From NCBI GenBank assembly GCA_040255445.1, contig JBDZUZ010000196.1:1-5991 (forward strand): DNA of 5,991 nucleotides, given 5' to 3'. The notes beneath the pieces are model-generated. The model searched no databases. It was not told where the DNA came from and saw nothing but the letters and a program-made list of their open reading frames with translations. Positions 1 through 5,421 of the stretch are shown here, in pieces (positions within the stretch are counted from its first letter, which is position 1; every line of letters starts with the position of its first letter). A program made the position numbers and the translations under genes. The DNA is from JBDZUZ01 sp040255445. Its GTDB lineage: Bacteria; Planctomycetota; Phycisphaerae; Phycisphaerales; UBA1924.

Positions 1-903
1 CCACGCGCCGTCGAGCTCGATGGAGGCGTTGCCGGCCTCCATGACCGCGACGTTCTCGACGATGTCGCGGAGGTCGACGGGGGCCTGGCCGCCCTCGAAG
101 AACTTCACCATGCCTTCGACGAGGCGGCCGTAGACGGGCGCGAAGTCGACGACGAACTGCTGCACGCCCTTGGTGCCGTGGACGGTGGCGCCGAAGGCCC
201 AGGAGGCCTTGCGGTCCATACGGAGGCGGGCGTAGCGGCCGTCTGTGTACTCCATGTCGAGGAGGTGGCGGTCCTCGCTGGCGATCGCGCTGACGCGGGC
301 GACGCCGGGGCCCTGGCCGGACCACTTGAAGATGGCATCGACCATCTCGATCGAGTGGCAGCCGTAGTGCCAGAGGTGCGGCATCATGTCGAGGAGTTCG
401 CCGTTGCCAAACGCATCGATCGCGACGATGTCGCCGAGCTTCTCCTTATCGAGCTCGTTGATCTCCTTGATGAAGCGGAGCGAGGAGGCGGAGTAGCAGC
501 GGGCCTTGTACTGGCGGGTCATCGCGAGCAGGCTCATGGCCTGATCGAGCGAGCAGGTGACGGGCTTGTCGATGTAGGTGGGCATGCCGCGGGCGATGGG
601 GCCGATGGCGAGCTCGAGGTGGCGGTGGCCGTTGATGTTCAGCACCATCACACCGTCGACGTTCTTGAGGAGTTCATCGAGGCTGCCGACCTGCTGTGCG
701 CCCAGGCCGATGGTGGTCTCGCGCCAGCCGGCGACATCCTTCTTCGAGCGCTCGGCGCCCTCGGGGTGCTCCCACTCGTGCTTACCCGGGTCCCAGAAGT
801 GGGTCACCTGGCACTTGGTCTTGCCCTCGGAGTTGAGCGCCTTGATGCGCTTGGTGAACTCGGGGAGGTGGCTGCTGTCGATACCGATGGCGCCGATCTT
901 CAT
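1..903 (-). CDS. Gfo/Idh/MocA-family oxidoreductase with atypical N-terminal loop (partial, C-terminus outside window)
   Basis: Predicted NAD(P)-dependent sugar or cyclitol oxidoreductase, cytoplasmic (no signal peptide). 301 residues are visible from ATG at 903; the frame is still open at base 1, so the C-terminus is missing (the family usually has 330-400 residues). An in-frame TGA at 979-981 with no start codon between fixes this start. The N-terminus reads MKIGAIGIDSSHLPEF, a Rossmann-type beta strand in which the usual GxGxxG is replaced by GxxGxDSSH. The family lysine motif appears as YIDKPVT (residues 110-116, K113). The substrate-site segment is PHLWHYGCHSIEMVDAIF (175-192), with H176, H179 and H183 as candidate catalytic or binding histidines. 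Upstream there is only a weak Shine-Dalgarno (GCGGA). It lies 165 bp downstream of another Gfo/Idh gene on the same strand and may be the last gene of the same cluster. Family assignment is firm; substrate unknown. Confidence 0.85.
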   Translation of the reverse strand, partial: MKIGAIGIDSSHLPEFTKRIKALNSEGKTKCQVTHFWDPGKHEWEHPEGAERSKKDVAGWRETTIGLGAQQVGSLDELLKNVDGVMVLNINGHRHLELAIGPIARGMPTYIDKPVTCSLDQAMSLLAMTRQYKARCYSASSLRFIKEINELDKEKLGDIVAIDAFGNGELLDMMPHLWHYGCHSIEMVDAIFKWSGQGPGVARVSAIASEDRHLLDMEYTDGRYARLRMDRKASWAFGATVHGTKGVQQFVVDFAPVYGRLVEGMVKFFEGGQAPVDLRDIVENVAVMEAGNASIELDGAW

Positions 904-951
904 GGTGCAGTGTCCGCTGGGGGAAATTCGTGGAAGTGCTGCTGGCCGGGC

Positions 952-1020
952 TGACGGTTGCGTGTTGCGGTGGCCGGTTCAGGGCCGGGACTGTAGCCGG
1001 GGGCCGCGGTGTGACGGTTG
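952..1020. repeat. Short direct repeat TGACGGTTG, two copies 60 bp apart
   Basis: The 9-mer TGACGGTTG occurs at 952-960 and 1012-1020 within the 165-bp gap between two minus-strand genes. A run of eight G (1037-1044) follows. No T-tract hairpin typical of an intrinsic terminator is visible in the gap. The repeat could be a paired regulatory site or chance; nothing else supports a function. Confidence 0.3.
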
Positions 1021-1068
1021 TGCTGGGGTCGTGCTTGGGGGGGGCGTGCTGAGGGTGCGTGCGGGCGC

Positions 1069-2139
1069 TTAGGCGGGGAGGATGACGGGTTCGCCGCTGC
1101 GGGAAAGGCTCTCTCGCTCAGCCGCGAGGACTTCGGCGACGGTGATCGCGTCCGATAGCGTCGCCGCGAGGCGGAAGCGTTCGCCGGCGCGATGGGCGTG
1201 CACCGCGGCGATCATGTGATCGATCTGCGGCTGGTAGCCGTTTCCGGAGGGGCCATCGACGGGTGTCCACTCGCCGTCGCGGGCGATCATCAGCGGGTGC
1301 TCGCGCCCGAGCTCGAAGTCGAGGGTGGCGTTCTCGAAGGAGGCGGTGAAGCGCATCCGGAAGGGCATGCCGGCTGCGGGGAGCCACCCGCCCTCTGCTA
1401 CGACATGCCCGATGCCGCGTGCGAAGAGGTAGTGGGTTGTGACATGATCGACCGAGCCCGCGCTGACCACGCCGCGGGGGCGGCCGAGCAGGTGCACGAT
1501 GAAGTCGGCATCGTGGATGTGCAGATCGGTCATCGCGCCGCCGGTGCGGCCGGCGTTGGCGTAGAAGTCGGGGGACCAGGCCGGGCGTGTTCCCAGACGG
1601 GTGAAGGAGATGGCGTGGAGCGATCCGTAGCGGCCGTCGGTCAGCGCGGCTTTGAGGTGGGTCCAGCCGGGCCAGAAGCGCATGCACATCGCGGGCATGA
1701 CGAGGCGGTCGCGGGCCGCGGCGGCCTCGGCGAGGCGGCGGATCTGCTCCGCATCGAGCGCGACGGGTTTCTCGACGAGCACGTGCTTGCCGCTGTTGAT
1801 CGCGGCGAGTGCGAGATCGATGTGCGTGTCCGTGGGCGTGCAGATGCTCACGAGGTGGACATCGGGATCGGCGAGGAGTTCGGAGGGCTCGGTCCTTCGG
1901 CGGAGGTCGGCGCGGTCGAGTTCGGGGATCGCATCGCCGGGGCCGATGTTGCCGCCGGTGGCTGCGGCAGCGCGCATGCGCTCCGGGTTGGGATCGCTGA
2001 CGGCGACGAGGCGGCAGGCGCCGGGGGAGCGGGCGGCGTTGTCGGCGTACGCCGCGGCGTGGGTGCGGCCCATGAAGCCCATGCCGATCACGCCGACGCC
2101 GACGGGCGTTGAGATTGGCGTGGAGGTTGGGGTGGTCAT
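1069..2139 (-). CDS. Gfo/Idh/MocA-family NAD(P)-dependent dehydrogenase
   Basis: Complete 356-residue cytoplasmic oxidoreductase, a typical length for the family, ending in TAA (1069-1071). After a short Thr/Ser/Pro-rich leader (residues 2-13) comes the Rossmann nucleotide loop GVIGMGFMGRTH (16-27, GxGxxG at 19-24). Other family marks are SICTPTDTH (98-106), the VEKPVAL motif (122-128, K124 the conserved lysine) and GGAMTDLHIHDADF (200-213), with H209 in the place of the usual catalytic histidine of the C-terminal alpha/beta domain. The frame stays open upstream to an ATG at 2328, but those residues are Arg/Pro-rich and lie inside the preceding gene in another frame. The ATG at 2139 is preferred because it overlaps that gene's TGA as ATGA and immediately precedes the conserved fold. 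Coupling to a XylA-like TIM barrel gene resembles inositol (IolG with IolE/IolI) and 3-keto-sugar pathways, so oxidation of a sugar or cyclitol hydroxyl is likely; the substrate is unknown. Confidence 0.93.
   Translation of the reverse strand: MTTPTSTPISTPVGVGVIGMGFMGRTHAAAYADNAARSPGACRLVAVSDPNPERMRAAAATGGNIGPGDAIPELDRADLRRRTEPSELLADPDVHLVSICTPTDTHIDLALAAINSGKHVLVEKPVALDAEQIRRLAEAAAARDRLVMPAMCMRFWPGWTHLKAALTDGRYGSLHAISFTRLGTRPAWSPDFYANAGRTGGAMTDLHIHDADFIVHLLGRPRGVVSAGSVDHVTTHYLFARGIGHVVAEGGWLPAAGMPFRMRFTASFENATLDFELGREHPLMIARDGEWTPVDGPSGNGYQPQIDHMIAAVHAHRAGERFRLAATLSDAITVAEVLAAERESLSRSGEPVILPA
2136..2139 (-). promoter_or_regulatory. ATGA start/stop overlap (translational coupling site)
   Basis: On the minus strand the TGA of the TIM barrel gene (2138-2136) overlaps the ATG of the dehydrogenase gene (2139-2137). 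The upstream sequence GAAAGAACACTCCAC has no strong Shine-Dalgarno, so the downstream gene probably depends on ribosomes finishing the upstream gene. This also decides the start of the dehydrogenase. Confidence 0.75.
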
Positions 2140-3002
2140 GTGGAGTGTTCTTTCATAGCGCGGGCCACACCGGTGATGAAGGCGCGGGCGTGGGTGATGT
2201 CGTGGAGACGGCGATCGCCGGCTTCGCGTTCGATCATCAGGGGGCAGGCGGGCTTGATCTCGTCGAGGGTTGCGAGGAAGGCGTGCCAGTCGACCTCGCC
2301 CTCGCCGAGGGGGACTTCGGCGCCCCACGCGCCGGGCGTGCGGGCGGTGGTTGCATCCTTGAGGTGGACCTGCAGGATGCGCGGGGCGAGGGTGCGGAGC
2401 GCGGCGACGGGATCGCCCATGCCGTAGAGGATCATGTTGGCGGGGTCGAAGTTGACGCCGACAGCCCAGTTGGAGGGGAGGTGCGCATCGACGGCTTCGA
2501 GCGCGGCGGCGAGTGTGTCGGCGGTCTCCTGGCCGGTTTCGAGGGCGATGCGGATGCCGCGGTCGGCGTAGACGCGGGCGATGGCGGCGAGGCGGTCGAT
2601 GAGCTTGGCGCGTTCGGGGTCGTGCTCGTCGTGGGGGATGAAGCCGGCGTGGAACGTGACAAGGGTGATGCCGAGTTTCTCGGCGATGGCCGCATCGGCG
2701 CGGGCGTTAGCGAGGTTGGTCTCCCAGGTTCTGTCGGGGCGGACGCCGCCGGTCTCGCGGATGGTGTCGAGCGTGGAGTAGTCCTCGCCTTCCATCGACA
2801 TCATGCCGGAGGCGATGCGGATGCCGTCATCGCGGAGGCGCTGCTGCGTAGCGGCCTGGTCCCAGTCGCCGGTGCGGATGGGATCCAGGTGGAGTTGGAC
2901 AGCGCGGAGTCCGGCCTTGGCGACGGATTGCGCGAGCGCATCGGGCGAGGACTGCTGCAGCGACCACGAACACACACCCAGACGGGGCTCGATGTCGAAC
3001 AT
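2136..3002 (-). CDS. Sugar phosphate isomerase/epimerase-like protein (xylose isomerase-like TIM barrel)
   Basis: Complete 288-residue cytoplasmic protein of the xylose isomerase-like/AP endonuclease 2 TIM barrel superfamily, about the usual length. The N-terminus begins with the first barrel strand, RLGVCSWSLQQ (7-17). Expected metal ligands are at strand ends: E155 in RIALETGQE, D186 in GVNFDPANMILYG, H213 in ILQVHLKDA and E258 in PLMIERE. H118 in VTFHAGF is a further candidate active-site residue. GEGEVDWHAFLATL (234-247) is a segment typical of these enzymes. The ATG at 3002 is the first possible start: an in-frame TGA lies at 3018-3020, and AAGGAAGGA sits 7 nt upstream. The gene follows the NagB/PIG-L fusion by 125 bp and overlaps the next dehydrogenase gene by 4 bp. 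Members of this fold catalyse aldose-ketose isomerisation, epimerisation or dehydration; the exact reaction cannot be told here. No DNA-repair role is suggested by the neighbours. Confidence 0.92.
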   Translation of the reverse strand: MFDIEPRLGVCSWSLQQSSPDALAQSVAKAGLRAVQLHLDPIRTGDWDQAATQQRLRDDGIRIASGMMSMEGEDYSTLDTIRETGGVRPDRTWETNLANARADAAIAEKLGITLVTFHAGFIPHDEHDPERAKLIDRLAAIARVYADRGIRIALETGQETADTLAAALEAVDAHLPSNWAVGVNFDPANMILYGMGDPVAALRTLAPRILQVHLKDATTARTPGAWGAEVPLGEGEVDWHAFLATLDEIKPACPLMIEREAGDRRLHDITHARAFITGVARAMKEHST

Positions 3003-3009
3003 TGGTGAA

Positions 3010-3018
3010 TCCTTCCTT
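3010..3018 (-). promoter_or_regulatory. Ribosome binding site AAGGAAGGA of the TIM barrel gene
   Basis: On the minus strand AAGGAAGGA lies 7 nt before the ATG at 3002. It is the clearest Shine-Dalgarno in the window and confirms that this gene starts translation independently of the fusion gene upstream. Confidence 0.75.
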
Positions 3019-3019
3019 C

Positions 3020-3049
3020 AGGATCGCGGCCTTGCGGGTCGCGGCCTTG
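3020..3049. repeat. Tandem 15-bp duplication in the gap before the TIM barrel gene
   Basis: Two 15-bp units lie end to end (3020-3034 and 3035-3049) and share the exact 11-mer TCGCGGCCTTG. A more degenerate third unit may follow (3050-3064, beginning AGGATTGCG, 9 of 15 matches to the first). The repeat sits next to the ribosome binding site in the 125-bp gap (3003-3127), which otherwise shows no gene and no clear terminator. It may be replication slippage or part of a leader structure. Confidence 0.6.
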
Positions 3050-3127
3050 AGGATTGCGCTAGTCGGAGCGGGGTGACGGAGCGTGGTCTTTCGCAGCGTA
3101 GGGGCGGGAGCAGGCGATGGGGAGAAA

Positions 3128-5119
3128 TCAGGCGGGCAATGAACCATCGGCCATGCTGGGTCGCCAGCGGACAAAGCCCTCGATGGCTTCGTATTCGGCC
3201 AGACCGAGCTTGTCGTAGATCTCCGCGGTAGCGCGGTTGCGGTCTTCAGCGCGCTGCCAGAACTCGCGGGGGTCGTTGGGGCCGGGGAAGAGAGCCTTGT
3301 CCTTCTGGCTCTCGTGCTTGAAGATGGCGATACGCTTGCGCATGACTTCATCGGGCGAGAGGGGGACGGCCATCTCGATCTCGTCGGCCCCCCACTCCTG
3401 CCACGCGCCGCGATAGAGCCAGACGGTGCACTCTTTCATCCACGGGCGGTCTTTGAGCCGGTGGAGCGCGGTGGTGATGGCGGCGAGGCAGACGCGGTGC
3501 GTGCCGTGCGGGTCGGAAAGGTCGCCGGCGGCGTAGATCTGGTGGGGTTTCACTTCTTCCAGCAGATCCATGGTGATACGGATGTCTTCCTCGCTGATCG
3601 GCTTCTTCTTGATGCGGCCGGTCTCGTAGAAGGGCAGGTCGAGGAAGTGGATGCACTCGGGCTTGACGCCGGAGAAGCGGGCGGCCGCGCGGGCCTCGGT
3701 GCGGCGGATCAGGCCCTTGATGCGCTGGAGTTCGGGCGAATCGACATCACCGGGTTCCTTGCGGCGGATGAAGGTCTCGACGCTGGTCTCGAGCTTCTCG
3801 GCGACCTCGCGGCCCATGTCCGGGAAGGCCTGGGCGACTTCGGACACGAAATCCGCGTGGCGGAGCGCGGCCTCGTCCCACACGGCGATGTTGCCGCTGG
3901 TCTGGTAGGCGACGTGGACCTCGTGGCCCTGGTCGCAGAGGCGGATGAAGGTGCCGCCCATGCTGATGACGTCGTCATCGGGGTGCGGGCTGAAGACAAC
4001 GACACGCTTGGGGAAGGGCTCCGTGCTCTTCTGGCCGTCCTTGGGCGGCTTGCCGCCGGGCCAGCCGGTGATGGTGTTGGCGAGGTTCTTGAAGACCTCG
4101 ATGTTGATGTCGTACGCATCGCCGCGGGCGCTCAAGAGTTCCTGCAGGCCGTGCTCGTTGTAGTCCTCGTCGGTGAGCTTGAGGATGGGCTTGTCGAGCG
4201 TGCGGGAGAGCCAGATGGCTGCGCGCTTGGTGAGCGGGAAGTCCCACGAGAGGCCGAAGGTGTCGATGGGTCCGAGCAGCCAGGGGGTCTTGAAGCGGGT
4301 CAGTTCGGCCGCGGCGGCGGGGTCGAGGACGAAGCGGGCGTCGGAGTGTTCCTGGAGGAAGCTCGCCGCGACCGACTGGGTGATCTCGCCCTCGACGGAG
4401 CGTTTGACGATCGGGGCCTTGTGTTCGCCGAAGGCGAGGAGGATGACACGCTTGGCGGAGAGGATGGTGCCGACGCCCATGGTGATTGCTTTGCGGGGGA
4501 CGTTCCACTCGCCGAAGAAGTCGCTGGCGGCGTCCATCCGCGTGACTTTGTCGAGCGTGATCAGACGGGTGCGGGAGTCGCGCGGCGAGCCGGGCTCGTT
4601 GAAGCCGATGTGGCCGGTGCGGCCGACGCCGAGGATCTGGATGTCGATGCCGCCGGCATCGCGGATCTTGCGCTCGTAGTCCTCGCAGTACTTCGCGACG
4701 TCTTCGCGCGGGATCGTGCCGTCGGGGACGTTGGTGTTGGCGGGGTCGATGTCGATGTGGTCGAAGAGGTACTCGCGCATGAACCGCCGGTAGCTCTGCA
4801 GGCTCTCGGGGGGCATGGGGTAGTACTCATCGAGGTTGAAGGTGATGACGTTGGCGAAGGAGAGGCCGTCTTCCTTGTGGAGGCGGACGAGTTCGTCGTA
4901 CACAGCCTGGGGCGTCGAGCCGGTGGCGAGGCCGAGGACGGCGGTTCGGCCCTGCGCTGCGCGCTCGCGGATGAGGTCGGCGATTTCGCCGGCGATCGCC
5001 TTGCTCGCCTGGGAGGAGCTGGCGTGCACGGTGACGGGGATCTTCTCGAGGTGGCTGCCCGCGGGGCGGTTGGCGTGCGCGGAGGGCGTGCCGGTGGATG
5101 CGCTGCTCGCGTGGGTCAT
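3128..5119 (-). CDS. nagB: Glucosamine-6-phosphate deaminase-like / PIG-L (LmbE) de-N-acetylase fusion protein
   Basis: Complete 663-residue two-domain cytoplasmic protein; classical NagB alone has about 266 residues. N-terminal NagB-like domain (about 27-290): phosphate loop GLATGSTP (63-70), FNLDEYY (94-100, D97 corresponding to E. coli Asp72), GVGRTGHIGFNEPGS (164-178, H170 and E175 matching His143 and Glu148), SRTRLITLD (182-190) and ITMGVGTILSAKRVILL (212-228). T168 stands where E. coli NagB has catalytic Asp141. C-terminal PIG-L/LmbE domain (about 371-600): VVVFSPHPDDDVISMGG (373-389) with H379, D381 and D382, and DPHGTH (536-541) with H538 and H541, the zinc and general-base pattern of MshB-type deacetylases. 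The frame is open far upstream, but ATG 5119 has GAGGA 6 nt before it and precedes the conserved region directly. Role inferred: de-N-acetylation of an N-acetylamino sugar (phosphate) plus a deaminase/isomerase-like step. This domain order is familiar from Bacteroidetes and Planctomycetes proteins annotated as NagB; deaminase activity is uncertain because of T168. Confidence 0.93.
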   Translation of the reverse strand: MTHASSASTGTPSAHANRPAGSHLEKIPVTVHASSSQASKAIAGEIADLIRERAAQGRTAVLGLATGSTPQAVYDELVRLHKEDGLSFANVITFNLDEYYPMPPESLQSYRRFMREYLFDHIDIDPANTNVPDGTIPREDVAKYCEDYERKIRDAGGIDIQILGVGRTGHIGFNEPGSPRDSRTRLITLDKVTRMDAASDFFGEWNVPRKAITMGVGTILSAKRVILLAFGEHKAPIVKRSVEGEITQSVAASFLQEHSDARFVLDPAAAAELTRFKTPWLLGPIDTFGLSWDFPLTKRAAIWLSRTLDKPILKLTDEDYNEHGLQELLSARGDAYDINIEVFKNLANTITGWPGGKPPKDGQKSTEPFPKRVVVFSPHPDDDVISMGGTFIRLCDQGHEVHVAYQTSGNIAVWDEAALRHADFVSEVAQAFPDMGREVAEKLETSVETFIRRKEPGDVDSPELQRIKGLIRRTEARAAARFSGVKPECIHFLDLPFYETGRIKKKPISEEDIRITMDLLEEVKPHQIYAAGDLSDPHGTHRVCLAAITTALHRLKDRPWMKECTVWLYRGAWQEWGADEIEMAVPLSPDEVMRKRIAIFKHESQKDKALFPGPNDPREFWQRAEDRNRATAEIYDKLGLAEYEAIEGFVRWRPSMADGSLPA

Positions 5120-5125
5120 GTTGGG

Positions 5126-5130
5126 TCCTC
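5126..5130 (-). promoter_or_regulatory. Ribosome binding site GAGGA of the NagB/PIG-L gene
   Basis: On the minus strand GAGGA followed by the 6-nt spacer CCCAAC precedes ATG 5119. It supports this start over the much longer open frame upstream. Confidence 0.65.
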
Positions 5131-5161
5131 GAATGCCGGATGCGGGTGCCGGCTGAAGGGG

Positions 5162-5187
5162 GCGGGGTCCAAAGGAGCGGGGTCCAA
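5162..5187. repeat. 15-bp-period direct repeat in the fusion-gene leader
   Basis: The 11-mer GCGGGGTCCAA occurs at 5162-5172 and 5177-5187, a period of 15 bp, with similar flanks. It lies 43-68 bp upstream of the NagB/PIG-L start. The period is the same as that of the unrelated duplication at 3020-3049. Confidence 0.6.
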
Positions 5188-5194
5188 GGGGACG

Positions 5195-5213
5195 GGCGGC
5201 CGTTTGAGCCGCC
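5195..5213 (-). other. Small GC hairpin in the fusion-gene leader
   Basis: GGCGGC (5195-5200) and GCCGCC (5208-5213) form a perfect 6-bp stem with a 7-nt loop, about 75 nt upstream of the start. There is no T-tract behind it on either strand, so it is not a standard terminator. It may be a leader structure or chance in GC-rich DNA. Confidence 0.35.
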
Positions 5214-5227
5214 AGATATTTGGCTTG

Positions 5228-5238
5228 TGTTCGGAACA
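5228..5238. promoter_or_regulatory. Palindrome TGTTCGGAACA, candidate operator
   Basis: A perfect 11-bp inverted repeat (TGTTC, central G, GAACA) lies in the AT-rich island, 9 bp downstream (minus strand) of the -10-like box, about where transcription would begin. That is a usual place for a repressor site. The binding protein is unknown; no other copy was noticed in the window. Confidence 0.35.
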
Positions 5239-5247
5239 GACTTTGAT

Positions 5248-5253
5248 ATTCTA
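5248..5253 (-). promoter_or_regulatory. Candidate -10 box TAGAAT for the NagB/PIG-L unit
   Basis: On the minus strand TTATAGAATATC (5256-5245) contains TAGAAT, 5 of 6 matches to TATAAT, in an AT-rich patch between the upstream terminator and the fusion gene. No convincing -35 box is found 16-18 bp upstream (that stretch is GGCTAC/CGGCTA), so this is tentative. It would give a leader of about 120 nt. Confidence 0.35.
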
Positions 5254-5359
5254 TAACCTGCCCGAGAGCGTAGCCGGGGAGACCGGCGCGCTGCAAACCG
5301 ATCTGCTCACTCTTCACCCGCAGTGTCGCACGCCATGAATATCGCCCGCCGCCGCCCCC

Positions 5360-5397
5360 AAAACACAACGCTCCGCCCTGGTCTGGGCGGAGCGTTG
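5360..5397 (-). terminator. Intrinsic (Rho-independent) terminator after the upstream Gfo/Idh gene
   Basis: On the minus strand, 24 nt after the TGA at 5422-5424, CAACGCTCCGCCC and GGGCGGAGCGTTG form a perfect 13-bp GC-rich stem (arms 5385-5397 and 5366-5378) with a 6-nt loop, followed by TGTTTT (5365-5360). The T-tract is short but the stem is strong and lies exactly where a terminator is expected. It separates the upstream oxidoreductase from the NagB/PIG-L unit. Confidence 0.85.
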
Positions 5398-5421
5398 CGA
5401 TGTGCGGAGGTGGCGGGTGGA

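Larger units (their letters stand above)
5120..5421. other. 302-bp intergenic region holding terminator and putative leader/promoter of the fusion gene
   Basis: No gene is supported here. From right to left it holds the terminator of the upstream oxidoreductase (5360-5397), an AT-rich island unusual for this GC-rich DNA (about 5215-5256) with a -10-like box and a palindrome, a small hairpin (5195-5213), a 15-bp-period repeat (5162-5187) and the Shine-Dalgarno of the fusion gene (5126-5130). The minus-strand frame of the fusion gene is open across it, but the translated sequence has no domain character. Confidence 0.6.

Noticed and set aside
178..954. A 258-codon plus-strand open frame opposite the left-edge oxidoreductase
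   Set aside because: Antisense shadow; the minus-strand frame shows the conserved DKP and His-rich motifs and runs without a stop from 903 to base 1.
1037..1044. A run of eight G as a possible phase-variation tract
   Set aside because: It lies between genes, after a stop codon and away from any start or promoter, so slippage would not change a reading frame.
1192..2112. A 306-codon plus-strand open frame opposite the dehydrogenase gene
   Set aside because: Gly/Ala/Val/Asp-rich translation with no motif, antisense to a complete Gfo/Idh/MocA protein.
2140..2328. A 63-residue N-terminal extension of the dehydrogenase from an ATG at 2328
   Set aside because: The extension is Arg/Pro-rich, lies wholly inside the TIM barrel gene in another frame, and the ATGA overlap start at 2139 fits the family length.
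2109..3008. A 299-codon plus-strand open frame opposite the TIM barrel gene
   Set aside because: Low-complexity Gly/Val/Asp-rich translation antisense to a protein with the metal-ligand pattern of a XylA-like barrel.
5273..5287. A GCCGG/CCGGC 5-bp hairpin as a second terminator or riboswitch element
   Set aside because: The stem is short, has no T-tract and is expected often by chance in such GC-rich DNA.
3314..5338. A 674-codon open frame on the plus strand opposite the NagB/PIG-L gene
   Set aside because: It is the antisense mirror of a gene with clear NagB and PIG-L motifs; its product is Val/Gly/Asp/Ala/Glu-rich without any domain character, as expected for the complement of GC-rich coding sequence.
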